From Monomorium pharaonis (lineage: Eukaryota > Arthropoda > Insecta > Hymenoptera > Formicidae): a stretch of 64,000 bases of DNA. The DNA lies in contig NC_050467.1 of the NCBI RefSeq assembly GCF_013373865.1, forward strand, positions 37,805,132 through 37,869,131. The letters run 5' to 3'. A program made the position numbers and the translations under genes. Position 1 is the first letter of the stretch. Every line of letters begins with the position of its first letter. Shown one piece after another: positions 1 to 14,300 of the stretch. The notes beneath the pieces were generated by a model, which saw only the letters and a program-made list of their open reading frames with translations, made no database searches and had not been told where the DNA came from.

Positions 1-92
1 CAATAATCTAGAGTAAGTCAAATAATACAGCAAATTTTATTTTAGATTTTATATTTCATATTAATATAAAATTAATAAAGGTTATGTTTCAG

Positions 93-1486
93 GGCTGTCA
101 TATTATTTATTGTTGAAGATGTGACTTATAATATAAGCGATCAAAGGCTTCACGAGTTTCAAATTCGTCAATTATATCCTAAGATTAAGATTATTAGAAA
201 AAGTCTAACGAGCTTAGCATCGGAAGAAGTAAAATTGGGACCAAATAAAGAATTAATTGTGTAAGTTGCATAATCTTAATAATCTAAAATTTATTATAAT
301 TGTTCAGAATGTTAAAGATTTTTTTTTTATCTGAAATCAATGAATACTGAATAAAGAATATTTGAAACATTGAATAAATATGAAATATATGAATCACTTC
401 AATTATTTTAGTTCAAATATGGTAGTAGCTGTAGTTTATTATCGTTCCGGTTACGAACCTGAAGCTTATCCTACAGAAAAGGAGTGGGATGTTAGACTAT
501 TAATAGAATGTTCGCGTGCAATAAAATGTCCATCAGTACAGTATCATTTAGCAGGTACTAAAAAAGTATGTAAAATATTATAACCTTTATTTGTATAAAC
601 AAAAAAAATGTAAATTACATGTTGTTAATTATACAAAAATTACATGGGATATTAGAATAATAGGAAATGATGAACAAAAAGATTTTATTTCTATTATACT
701 TGTTATAGCTGTATATGTATAAATTTTACAACATTTATTGTAATTAAGATTTTAAAAATTAGTATATTATTAGGTACAACAATCTCTAGCTCAGTCTAGT
801 GTATTAAAAAAGTTTCTAAAAGATGATGCATCTGTTACTAAAGTTCAAGAAATATTTACTGGTCTATACACATTAGATTTTGTAAGTAATCTATTCATTA
901 TTTTATCAAAATGCTTAATTGATTGACAATTGTATAGATTGAAATTTTCAGCGTTTTATAATCTAAATAATATATTCGTTTTAATGATAGAGTGATGATG
1001 GAGAAAAAACAATAAAAATGGGTATAAATGAACCAAATAAATTTGTTCTCAAACCACAAAGAGAAGGAGGAGGGAATAATGTGTATAATGAGAATATAAG
1101 GACGTGGTTAAATACGATGAAGGAATCTCAAGAGAGAACGGCGTGGATTCTCATGGATCGTATTTATCCTCCTTTACAGAAAAACTATTTGGTGCGTGCT
1201 ACTGAAGAGTCGAAAGACAGCATTGATATATCGGATGTTATAACAGAACTTGGCATTTATGGAGTAATAATAGGGTAAGCGGAATGTGATTTGCATTTTA
1301 ATCGTTTGCTAAGAAATATATAGATGATTAATACCATTCTCATATTCTATTGTTTCTAGGAATAACAATGAGATAATGCTAAATGAACAAGTTGGACATA
1401 TTCTAAGAACTAAATCAGCAAGCGAAGATGAAGGCGGGATAGTGGCAGGAGTTGGTGCTCTTGATAGTCCTTACTTAATTAATTAA
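93..1486 (+). CDS. Gss: Glutathione synthetase, C-terminal exons (5' end outside the window)
   Basis: Glutathione synthetase joins gamma-glutamylcysteine and glycine, using ATP, in the cytosol; it is the second step of glutathione synthesis. Exons read as 93-260, 412-565, 774-881, 991-1274 and 1360-1486, all with GT-AG borders and phases that join without a break into 279 residues ending in TAA. This is a little over half of a usual eukaryotic enzyme of about 480 residues, so the N-terminal half lies to the left. Seen in the protein: the WDVRLLIECSRAIKCPS and LAGTKKVQQ segments typical of the family, the glycine-rich ATP-binding stretch FVLKPQREGGGNN at the start of exon 4, and the C-terminal GGIVAGVGALDSPYLIN ending, which matches the family's substrate-binding lid. 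Nothing looks broken. A polyadenylation signal AATAAA follows at about 1491. Family assignment is very secure. Confidence 0.95.
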
Positions 1487-2069
1487 TTATAATAAAATGA
1501 GACACTTCTAAAAGAATACAGAGAATTGCAATATAAATTAAATAAATGATAACATAGAGTAATGTACAAATATATACTGTATCAATTATTTTCATTATAT
1601 AATTTATTGTGTATAACGATACTTACATGTGAATATTGATAATGAATTATTGAGAATCAAGTCTTGACATCAGTATCTATTCATATATAACGTTGGATTT
1701 GTTTTCTGAGTAATTTTCAAATGTTGAAATTTTATAAAAACAAAAGTTAAGGCATTTTAATAATAATAAAATTTTAAAAATATAATTTTCATTGAGAGAT
1801 CATGCGATAATTATAAGCAATGAAATGCAAAACCATATATATTAAAGAGGGAAATTTTAATATTTACATTATATTAAAAAATTGTACAAAAATGAAATTT
1901 TTATATGTATATATTTGTTAAAACTAACTTTATTAATTTTATAAATACGTTATTGTGTATGTACATAATGTTAATAAAGATGTTGATTATATGTACTTTG
2001 TTCTTATATTCAAAATCGTCTTATTTACAATCTTTAGACTCTGTACTATTATTTTTTAGATAGACCCTC
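1487..2069. other. 3' flank of glutathione synthetase, AT-rich, no gene
   Basis: AATAAA motifs lie a few bases after the stop and again near 1537, so the glutathione synthetase transcript probably ends in this stretch. The rest is AT-rich with stops in all frames. I see no gene or structured repeat. Confidence 0.6.
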
Positions 2070-3445
2070 ATGACTAAACTTAAGACAATTATAAGATCGG
2101 AATGTGAATTGTATCGGCCATCTCTTTCGATTAAGCTTTACCCAGGTGCTGTAATATGCTGTACTTCTTCTCCAATTAAGAGATTCTTAGATAATATTTT
2201 TCAAGGTTATAATCAGAACAAGCTACAATCAGAAAAGAACATTAATTCTTCTCTGGTTATAAAATTAGCATATACAAACTGGATGTGATAAAACCTATTT
2301 CATAAGTACCAGTTATACAAGTGTGAAAGAAAAGGGTATTATTCCAAGAGTTATATACAATATATTTGAAACAAATCCAAGAAAGATTGGAGCTTTAAAG
2401 TTGCAGTCTCGTTTATCGAATTATATCAAGAGCAATTGTATGATCTATTGTCCGATAAGCAGGAAAGTCAGTCCATACTAGATATTAGAGAGGATGGAAA
2501 GAGCATAAAAATTGTTGGTGTAACTGAAAAACAAGTAATAAATGCTCATGAGACATTAGAATGTTTGACCCAAGGTTCCATAGGTCGCGTAACATGGAGC
2601 AACAGCTATGAATGCAAATAGTAGTCGTAGTCACAAGATATTTAAGTTATATATACGTCAGCAAAAGAAAGATAATCCCAGGATAGCAACAGTAGCGAAT
2701 TAAATTTCATTCGGTTGATTTGAGCGGGGTCCGAACGTAGTGAAAAGACTCAAACCATTGAAAAACGGTTCAAAGAGGGTGTAAACATAAACAAAGGACT
2801 ACTGGCTCTAAGCAATGTCATTTCGCAACTTGGTGACGGTGCTTCTGGAACTTATATCGGATATAAGGATAGTAAACTTATAAGACTATTACAAGATTCC
2901 TTAGGCGGTAACTCCATGACTTTTATGGTTGCCTGTGTCAGTCCTGCTGATTATAATTTGGATGAGACACTTAATACGTTGAGGTATGCGGATCGTGCAC
3001 GCAAGAACAAGTCGATCGTGAATCGAGATTCCAAAAAGTAACAGAGATTAATCGGTTGAATAAATTGATTCAGTATTGAATAAATTGCGGCTAGTTCTTA
3101 TGAACTTGGTATAATGTGTTCTAAGAAATACAAAGCACTTGAGGAGAAATACAGCGTATTACAACACAAGTTTAGAGACATGATGAGAAAGTTAAATTCA
3201 AATTTAGAAGTAATTGTAATTATGCACGAACGAACGGAGATGGCCGAAAAGCTCGGGAAAAAATTCGATTCGCTATGGCGTTATTATTGAATAAATTTAA
3301 GTAAGTTTTGCAAATTTTTGATACTTGTTCTGAAATCGATGACGCAAACCGTAATAAATTAAAAGCGATATACGAAAAGATGTTAGATATCCAAAATGAT
3401 GAAAAAAAAACATCTGAAAAACTCATAAATCACAATATAACAATA
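2070..3445 (+). pseudogene. Kinesin-4 (KIF4-like) motor retrocopy, disabled
   Basis: The stretch reads as a kinesin motor head followed by part of the stalk, but only by switching frames. Recognisable pieces in order: DNIFQGYN (about 2180), a degraded P-loop ending in GCDKT (about 2282), SYTSVKEKGIIPRVIYNIFE, then LYDLLSDKQESQSILDIRE (2436 on), AMNANSSRSH (switch I, about 2605), a VDLSG/SERS switch II, then an open stretch of about 100 codons (2724-3041) with GVNINKGLLALSNVISQLGD and NTLRYADRAR. Stalk-like residues reach about 3445. Defects seen: a missing block between the N-terminus and FQGYN, frameshifts near 2270, 2433, 2597 and 2727, and stops including 3042. No intron interrupts the region, which suggests a processed (reverse-transcribed) copy. 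The close match to kinesin-4 heads points to a KIF4-type parent gene elsewhere in the genome. Confidence 0.85.
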
Positions 3446-3793
3446 TTTTAAATAGCTACATTTTAGTTTTCAACATTTACTCAAAGTAAGACGCGTAAGA
3501 AATGTTTAATAATAAATTATGCGGTTATATCTGTTATAACCTACTTAATAACCCGCGTATAGTAGGCAATATACTTAAGTTAATTGAGTTACGTATATAT
3601 ATCGATATCTATATATACTTTGCATTTATAGATATATGTATATTCACTAATTTAATAAATACAAAACATTAAAAAATTCTTCAACGTAAAAGATCTTGTT
3701 AAGATCTGTGTAAATGATCTTGTTAAAGATCTTATTAATTTTAACTTTCATTTTGACCTTAATTTTTGCGATATTTTGTCGACTGTACTTAAA
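3446..3793. other. Convergent 3' flank between the kinesin pseudogene and vitellogenin receptor
   Basis: AT-rich DNA, probably the 3' UTR of the receptor gene transcribed leftward. An ATTAAA variant polyadenylation signal on the minus strand lies near 3650. No gene seen. Confidence 0.45.
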
Positions 3794-6700
3794 TTATTTC
3801 GAATTCTGTATAAAATAAATCAGCGCATCCTGTTTCTCTGTTTCTTCAATATCCTTTTCCTCCAAGCATTTATCTGATTTTTGTGTGCTATTTTCCATCG
3901 CAGCCTACATAAGAATGCTAAATATTTAAATCTGCAATAACTTATTGTATCTATATAGATGGTTGTAGAAACTATTCTTGATTATAATCAATAGTTGTTT
4001 TATATAATCATACACTTCGCATGGATAAATAAACATTTAGGTAATGCATTCAAGTATAAATCTTTTACTTACCTTTATACATTTATCATTAATAGGATTA
4101 ACATATTCGTGCTGTCCGGGATATAATTCAGGAGAAACGGAGTCGAGCATTACTTCAACCTCATCGCTTCGATCGTACGACGGATTTTGGAAGCGAATGC
4201 TGCTGCAACTGTAACATAATATTGTACGATATTTTTATATATAAGTAATAATTTTATATATATAATTACACTTAAAGACCTAAAATTCCGAGTTAAATCC
4301 AACACTAAAATAAAACTTAAAACTTAAAACATACCTAAGATCACTTGCTGGTATTGATTTTAATCTGTTTCTCTGATAGTAATAGTAAACACACAGTAGC
4401 GAAACACCAACTAATAATACGATTATTGTTATGCTATAAATGCCGCCACTTATGTTTCGTGTATTTCTTGACAAATTAATATTCTTAATAAACTTCAGAT
4501 CACTTTTTATCTCGCAAGTGACATTGGATTCTATCCGTTTACCATCTGAACAAATGCACGTTGCACCGTCTTTTGTTAGAACGCACATATAGTCACAGTA
4601 CTTTTCATCGCAAAGATTTTTAGCTACAAAATAAATAATTTATGTAATTTGACTTAGAAATATCCTTACAAATATAATTTATATAATTTTACTTTACAAT
4701 TTTGTTAAGATTAATGTACAAATAACATTTTAATTATGAAATTGTTTAATTCTTATACAAACCAATAGGTTGTCTGGAAGTATGAAGAATGGTGAAGAAT
4801 TTATGAATATTAAGTGTGCTTATGTCTAATGTTTCACACGATATTTTACCGTATAGCTTACAGCTAATCAAATAACCATTTGAATTCAACCAATAAAGCG
4901 TCTGTTCAAAAATACTGAGACCTAATGGATGGAAAGCCTAAGAAAAAAAAATTATTTTGTTAGAAACAAATCATTTATCCACTAACTGCACAAAGTGTTA
5001 TTATATATACAAAAAGTCTACTATAAAAACTGGATTATTTTAATGAATATATTAACATACTGAATGGATGAATGACTTGCGTTGGTTTCCATCGAAATTA
5101 GATGACATGATGTTTTTATAATCCGACCAATATAATCTAGAGTTTATATGATCGATTGCCATCCCATTCACAAAGCCTAAATCGGTATCAAAAATTTTCA
5201 TATCGGCACCCGTCATATCTGTTCGACATATTTTGCTGGATGTATTTATATCTGTTTCAAAAGTTACTTCAGACCAAAATAGCCATCTACAATATCAAGA
5301 ACGATTTTGAGTTCTGCAGAACACTAACGACTGTCATATTGAAACTGAGATTGATAAAGTCCTTTAGACAAAAAAAAGTAAAAAAAGACTAAAGACAAAA
5401 TGCAAAGAAATTACCTGTTAATTGGATCAACTACGAGGGACGTTACTTTTATCTTATCTTTTAGCCAAATCAGAGTGGCACATTTTTGTTTCTCCAAGTT
5501 GCATACCTTTATATAATTAATTAAGTATTTAAATTACAGTATTTTTTAATATTAACTTAATGTTGAGAAGAAAAAATATACATATACCTTAATCGTATTC
5601 GGACGGTCGTTATCATTGATGTAAATATTATCAGTAATCCAATCGACCGCGAGTGTCTGTGGACGGTGGGCAATTCTAACTGTCAATATTTCCTTTGTTT
5701 TAACGTTAAATTTAGTAACAGCACCGAATTCATCTGCAATTATACTTCTACAATATTTAATCAGCTAAAACGCAATTCTTTTAAAAAATGCTACCAATCT
5801 TTTATGGATGATTTGGGGGAGTTCTTTAGTTTAATATTTTCTAGACAAATTTGTATTAATAATTTGCACATAAGATTAAAATAAAAAGGCTAACCATTAC
5901 TCCAATAAACAGAGTTGTGAACCGCATTTACGTCAAGACCACTTATACTCCAGCCCGATAATGAATGGATCACTTTAACTAAACGTAAATTAAGCGAGAT
6001 CGTCCTAATATCATTATCAGTAACAGCAACGATTTCCATTGGCGGTCCTAAATGATCATCAATGACATTTATCATTTGAAACAGCTTGTATTACATAATA
6101 TCACACTGCAACTTACCGACAGCTTTGCAAGAAACTGTATCATTACGAAGAATATATCCGTTATTGCACAAACACTCGTAAGAACCTATAGTGTTCCGAC
6201 AAATTTGCGAACAAATATGGTTTTCGCATTCGTTTATGTCCTCGCAAGAAATCATGTCAGTAGCTAAACGATATCCATCTTGACAACCGCAAATTCCGCC
6301 TGTTGGTGTCTTGTAACATATACCTTTACAAAAGTTGTTCATCACACAAGCCGTTACTGTACACAAAAATATAAAAATATATAACACATATTATAATAAA
6401 TAAATATACATATATACATGTGTGTACGTACCGTGTAATAGGAAAATCATTATATACATTCACAATTTTAATTTGATATAAAATCTTATTTTATACATAA
6501 CTTAATTTGTTTAATTTTTGAAATTTTTGGACTTTATTTATATCTACAATTCTCGTTAAGTTTCATATAAGATCAAATTATCAATGTATATTTATAATAA
6601 CTTTCTTATTGTATTTTACAAACTTATGAGTTGATTTTCGAGAGCACTTTAAAAATAAAAACTCTAGATATTTCGTTAAGTTTCTCGTCAAAAACATTTT

Positions 6701-9700
6701 TAGCACAGACAATTTTAATAGCCTAAGAAAAATTAACTACATACGGCATTTCCCATTTTCATCGCTGCCATCTGGGCAGTCTAGAATCCCGTCGCATACT
6801 TTGCTATATGGCAGACAAGAGCCAGCAGAACATCGAAATTCATCACATTTGCCATATTCAATGACGATCTTCTTGCTACCGTCGCAATTTTTTTCATCCG
6901 AATTGTCGCCGCAATCGTTGGTCTTGTCGCATACCCAATTCTCTGGAATACATCTTTTATTATCACAGACAAATTCATCATGGAAGCAAACCGAGCAACC
7001 GTGCTCGTCATCGTTTTCCGGACAATCACTTATGCCATTGCATCTGCATCAGAGAAAAAAATTGATAAACATAGAGCATTTTTAAGATTAAGATAGTTTA
7101 TTTTTTCTAAAGATTATGATTATCTGTCTGTGCAGCAAGAACCATAAGAAATTTTCACGAAATCAAATTGACTTAAAGTAAAGTTTTGATGTTTGTGCAT
7201 ATTATTCACCAATTATCTTTACATTTAAAAATCGTCAACTTACTTTACTTTTTTCGGTACACATATATTAGAATTGAGACATCGATATTCATTTGAAGTG
7301 CAATTGGTTAAATAGTTTACGTTCTCTAAGCAATGCTTCTCGTCGCTGCCATCGTAGCAATCGACGGTGCCGTCACATTTCAGCGATTTAGTTATACAAC
7401 CACCACTTGCGCACTGGAATTGCCCAGATTCACATAATGTCGTGTTTGAATGACATTTTTCATCCTCTCCGTTGTTACAGTCGATCTTAAATACAATAAT
7501 AATTGTATAAAATCGCATTAAAAAGTTGTGAATAAAGAAATTAATCAAAAAGATCTGAAAAATCTATCTATCCTATCCTGATTTGGAAAATAAAAGGTCA
7601 ATTTCTTGAAATGTATTTTTATCAATTTTGTTCTAGTAATTTCTTTAACAATTGCACACATTTTAAGAATATGCAACAATTATTAACGTTTGTTTCCTTT
7701 GGAATAAACTGCGAGTAAATATAGCAAGTGCATTAAACTATAAAGCATTATATAATTAATATTAATATTATTGATACCTCGCCGTCGCATACTAAAGACT
7801 TCGGAATGCATGCACCATTATTGCACGTGAATTCGGTCGGAGAGCACTCCCTTTTACAATTCAATTCATCAGTAAAATCTTCACAATCAAAGTGCACGTT
7901 GCATCTTTTGATGTTCGGTATGCACGTCTTAGAAAATAAACATTGAAATTCATCTAGAAGAAACATACATGCATTTAGCATAAATAGAACCACAACTGTA
8001 TAAAATTAATCCAGATGCATTTAAAAAAAAAGTTACTCATTCAAGTATTCATTTAATGTTTGCATTTAGATACTGGATAAAAAAAATTCATGTAATGCTT
8101 GTTATAATAATTACCACTATTGCACTTCGATTTTTCGCAGTTGTCTTCGTCCGATTGGTCGATACAATCGTAATGAGAATTACAATGGTCTTTTAAACTA
8201 ATGCAGTCGCCATTTTTACACATAAATTGATTTTCTTTACATCTCCCCCTTTCTGCACAGTTTTTCGTCTCGTCTTCACCGTTTGGACAATGCATGATTC
8301 CGTCACAACTGAATAAATTACATTTTAAAAGTATTTATAATATTTGTGTCATGCATAAAACTCATAAGATGTAATATTTCAAAATATTAAATACAAAGAT
8401 ACGAAATTTTAACAATTGATATCAATAAATTCGCGTAATAAACATATAAAAATATATTACAACATTACAATTATAAAAATATTGTAATAAATCAATTGTA
8501 ATAAATCATGTTGTAATAAATCATTGTAATAAATCAATTAATTATCTTTTATTTTTATAGATTACGCATAAAAATATTAATTAAACATACACTTGCTCAT
8601 TTGGTATACAAATATTGTGTTCGGTGCATTTATATTGGTTTTTCAGACATTCATTATGCAAAATGCATGTACGATTATCAATTGATAACTCTAATCCGGG
8701 TGGACAAGCACAAATCTGGAAGTAATTGTTATATAAAAATGTCGTTAAATTTCTTCGATAAATATAATGTAGCGTAATAAAATAATATAGATTAAATGTA
8801 ACAATGTTTTAATTGTATGTGAGACATATGCATTGTGTTCGTCGAATAATTAGCACATTACATAATTTCGTTGATATAGAACTTGCATACTCACAAATGA
8901 ATTAATGAAGGAGGGCAAACAGACGTGTGAGCAATTTCCATTATTTTTCTGACAACCGTTTTCTTGTATATTATCTTTGCGCAGAGTTATTACAAACTGA
9001 TCCTGATGTTGTGATGCGTACAGACCAATATCTCTTGATGATTTTCTTGGCAAATCTAAACAGATGGCATTTTATAGACAATTCTTTTGTATATATTACG
9101 TTATTAAACAAGTATTAACAAACTCACGTAATGCAACACTCTTATGATTCGAAGTAGTAGCGCTTTTAAAGTTTGTCCAATATAATACAGAATATTTTTC
9201 AATCCAAAAAATATTATCGCCAGCAACAGTGAGACTATTAGGGAAGTGTAGTCCAGTACGAAGAATACGCGTATCTAAAAATTTAATATTTGATATTTTT
9301 ACGATAGTCGTACAAATGTATTTTTCGAAATAAAATTGCATATAAATATCATGACATTCCTTATACTATAAAATTTATTTTAATTTATAGTTAATAATGT
9401 ACAAAACCCATTTGTAAAATGAGATCCAAAACTTAAACGTTTATAAAAATTTTGCGAACCTTCGGCCGAATGCGACAAGATGTAACCTGAGGATATATCA
9501 CTCACAAAAAGTGTTTTACTGTCTCTGTCATAGTACATGTTCAGACCATTTATGTAATTCAAACCTTCCTTAATTAACTTTCTTTCACCGAGTCCGTTCA
9601 TTTGCATCTCATATAGAGAATATATACGCTGATTTCGGACAATCACGAACATTTTACTACAATATATAATTGCAATTTTTATGTTATAATTGTTTTGTTA

Positions 9701-11281
9701 AGAAACATCAACAATAATAATTATTTCGTCAATGATAAATGTAATAAATATAACGCCATACCTTTCTTCAGGTGCCAATGTAATATAGCGTGGAACAATA
9801 TCATTAAAATAAAAAGCCGTCATTGCCTGGGTTTTCACACTGTGTACCTCTATAGATTGGTTTAATGGGTTTATTATATAGAAGTTATTGCCAACATAAT
9901 CAAATGCTACTTCTTGAACTACTATATTGAACGTTATTATTTCTTTGGTAGTGTTGTTGGTTGGATCATAGCGTACGATATGTGTCTCTGGCCAATTCTC
10001 AGAGCATATAATTATCTGACCTAAATAAGTTTTAATTGTAAAAAGACATTAATGTCAAAAACCGGTTGTTAGAGATTGACGACTATAATATTTATAATAT
10101 TTTTGATAAAATAATTTTTTTGATATACCAGAAAGCGGATCAGACATTATCTTCGTTATAAATAGTCCTTTTGGTGGTAAAAAGTTTACCATTTTTGGCT
10201 TTCCTATCAATTCATGATAATAGTCTATAAGTGTTCTTCCTTGAAAAATTATCAAATGCTGCTTCTTCTTCACCTCTGAAATTATATTTCTAAATGCTTA
10301 CTTAGAAATATACACATACATATGTAAAGATTTGTTAATGTCCCAATTTTGTTAATGCAACATATATATTAATATATCCTAAAAATTTGGTATTTCTTTG
10401 TTTTTTTTTTTTTTAGAATTTACCTTGACAAGTACGACCATCGGCGTTTAATTCTTTGTCTAATGTACAGGCGCACGTATATCGTTTCTTTTCATTCAGC
10501 AAGCATAAGTGAGAACACATATTGTGTTGACAGGGATTGTTAAACTGAAATTGGATTGAACGATAATACCTTTTCCTTATTTGCCTTTTGTAATAAGAAA
10601 TCATCATATCACAGTAAGATAAACATTAGTATAGTATGATACATACTTTGGGCTTTATTGCTGAATGATCTATATGCACGCTATAAAGTTTATTATCACT
10701 CCGAGTTAAAATATGCCAGTCCTTTCCAGTAAATTTATTGCAAGAATGTATCATATTGGATTCCCAGTCGCTCCAATATAATTTATTTTCGAAAACGGCC
10801 AGAGAAAATGGTTGTTGTATTATATCGTGTAGTACTAACTGTAATTGAATTAATTAAATAAATGTATTTTATCTAATCTTTTTAATTATATCTTAAAAGA
10901 TTTTATAATAAAAAACAAAGCACTAACTCTTCGATCGGTGCCGTCTAAATGTATTGATTCGATTATCTTTGACTTAGCATCCACCCAATATAATCGCTCA
11001 TTCGGATAGTCAATAGTCACGCTTTTTGGCCATCCTAACTTTTCAGAGACGAATACTTGATTGTTTTTGCCGTCCATTCCTGCTACTGCTATGTGTGGAA
11101 AGGAACCCCAATCGCTCCAATACATTTTTCTATAAATTTAACAGATTTAACATATTTTTATATTAAAATAATTTTATTGTATTTATATCTTTTCAAGTAA
11201 AATTTAGAAAATAGACTTGAAATAAAATATTTCTAAGAATTAAGTAAAATAAAATAATAAATCAAATGAAATTAAAAAATG

Positions 11282-11329
<48 letters not shown>

Positions 11330-14300
11330 GATAATTTTATAAGATCATTAGATTATTACGAGAAAATTTTTTTGAGCGTAACTTTTTATAGTGTATGATA
11401 TTTACCCATTAGTTGGTAACAAAGCAATTCCTGTTGGTTTATCAGTTTCTTTGATTAATACGGTACAATACGTGCTATTGTTTGTACAGACTCCAATACG
11501 ACGGAAACCTTCGTCCGTGAAATATATGTTTTCTGTGATCCAATCCACGGCTATCCCTGATATCTTCGACAAACCTTTATACAAGAAAGATATAAAAGAT
11601 ATGATGTAAAATAAAAACGTTTAATTATAATATGTAATATTTTAAATATTTATTTCACAAAAAAGGGAAACGTTCTATCTTTTTCTTATAGATATGTACT
11701 ATTTAATATATTTAATACATTAATTTATTAATCAAATATAATTATTATAATTTTATTGCCACAGTAATATAATATTACATGTATAACATAATCCATACAT
11801 TATCAGTTAATCAATTATTATACTTATTATAAGTATAATCTTATATTAATAGAGCAAGAAGGGACAGATGGCATATCGAAAAGCTATTTCTATCAACAAT
11901 TTATATACAAAAATTATAATTATATTCATAAGTATCATTAATATGATGCTTACCTGTTGTGACGATGATTTCATGTTTGGTTTCAAGAGAATTTCTTACA
12001 ATGACTTCGTTACCTTGTTCAATATCAGACCAATATATATAGTCGCCATTCACAGCAACACCGACAGCGTGACTTAAGTTTGTCGCCACTGGAAAATATT
12101 TTTTCGATTCGACATACATCGAGATAATCGCAGTGTCTGTAGAGAACACCAATGTAGCCTCGCCAGCTGAAATATAAAGATAATCGTTTTTAAAATATCC
12201 AATATAAATAAATATACACAAATACTTGCGAATTAATTTACCACGCGCTTTGCAAGTTTTCTTGTCGTCATCTAAGTAATAATCCATTTGACATGTACAC
12301 GTATACGACCCTTGGAAATTCACACATTTTTGATCGCATATTCCATAAATCTGACACTCATCGATGTCTACAAAACAGAAAAATTGTTAGACAAACGAAA
12401 GGCAATCCTCGCTTTTGTTTACCACAGATTTACCATCGCAAGTGTGATTATTGTTTTGTAATTTATAACCCGGGTTACAGACACATCTAGGTCCTTTAGG
12501 AGTTCGCTGGCATTGATGATGGCATCCCGCTGATGAGCAATTGGATTGTGCACCTGAAAGAAAATAATGTAATGTAATATCACAACAAATTATAATCAGA
12601 TTATAGATAGATTATATATATTATCAAAGACAGTAAATTGTTTTTAAAAATAGAAGATAGTATAAAAAATCGATAATAAAATACCTTAATAAAAAATAAA
12701 AATAAAAAAAAAATGTAATAAAAATATGTACAAATAAAATATAAAACGAATAATTAAAATTTGCTGAAATGTAGTAGCATACTCACAACCGGAACCTTCG
12801 TCTGATCCATCACCGCAATCATCCTTTTCATTGCATACTAAGTTAAGAGCTATGCATCGTTGATTTGCACACCAATAATGAGAGTTCTCAGTTTTACATT
12901 CTCTCTTAGTTAATGTTTTATTTATGCCTGGAAAGATATAAAAAGCATGGCTAAGTTTTTATTTCCCTTATCCTATCATTAGTAATCTATATCTTTATAA
13001 TAATAATCAAAGTTACCGCAATTCCATTCATCGCTGCCGTCGAAACAATCGTTGGCATCGTCGCAAACCCATTCTTCAGGTATACAACGTCGGTCCTTAC
13101 ACATAAACTTGCCGCTACAATTCACCTGTAACGACAAAAACGACGAAATATATTACTACAATTTATTAAAGAAGCAAAATAGTATAAATAAACAAAATAA
13201 ATAAAAATAAATGCTACGGCCATGTAAAAAAAATCCACGAAAATTCACTCACATGTTGCACACAGTCTTCGTGCTCATCGCTTCCATCTGTGCAATCCTT
13301 TTTTGTATCACAATATTTCGTTAACGGTATACATTCTAGGTTATTTTTACATTTAAATTCGTTTTTGCTGCATGTGATAAACTAAGAAACGGAAAGAAAT
13401 CATGTCGTTCAGTAAACTACGTGTAGTATATCTGTGTAGTGTTAGGTATACCAATGTCACGTTAAGCAGTTAGAATCAAAACATTTGGCCTGTATTCATA
13501 GTCCGAACTTATATTCAAGATTATCTTATTATTTTGTTAGTTGGCTAGACCTTTGTAACCAAATATGAAACTATATAAAATCGGATTGTGAATATCAACC
13601 ATTATCCTTTTGATTGAACTTTATTCGGTATTGAAATGATATTCGAGCGTGATATATATAACGAAGATTCCTGAGCTGTAATGAGAACTAAAATTTTTAA
13701 ATAAATGATTCTGCGGATAAAGCATTATCTTGAAGAATCTTTCTAAAGAGATAGAGAATTTTCTGTCAGAGGATCATCTGTTGATTAAATTAATTAAAGA
13801 AGTAATTAAAATTAAGTAAAGAAAATGACTATTGCTTTTAGCAAGAAAAAAAATGAAGATTAGATATATGATTTGCAGATTAGAGATTCTTGAAAACATT
13901 TGAAATTTTAAGTGAATAATTGCAACATAATGCTGCTTAATTATAATAAGTAAAAGCTAGTTTAGCTTGAAAAACTATCGCAAATATAAAATATAATAAT
14001 AAATAAAAATTTTGAATGTAATTGGTAAAAAATAATATAAGCTGTGTAATTCTTACTATGTTGCATTCATTTTCATCCGATCCATCATTACAATTGATTG
14101 TGCCATCGCATTTATTTTCGAGTGGAATACATTTGCCATCATCGCATTGGAAAAACTCGTGTGGGCAATAAAATGGTGATCCTTATAACATTTTTATTAT
14201 ATTGTCAGTATTTTAAAATACAAATAAAGAAATTATACAAAATCTCAGGCAAATTTATATTTTGTTACGTTATTGTTCGCAAATTCAAATAAAAGATATG

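Noticed and set aside
5734..5747. Exon edge at 5747 giving extra residues SIIA in the vitellogenin receptor
   Set aside because: It breaks the reading phase with the preceding exon. The acceptor giving edge 5733 restores it and closes the full model.
6048..6116. A 32-base intron (6085-6116) in the vitellogenin receptor
   Set aside because: Too short for insect splicing. Using the acceptor that places the exon edge at 6047 gives a 69-base intron and the continuous KAVGPPMEIVAV reading.
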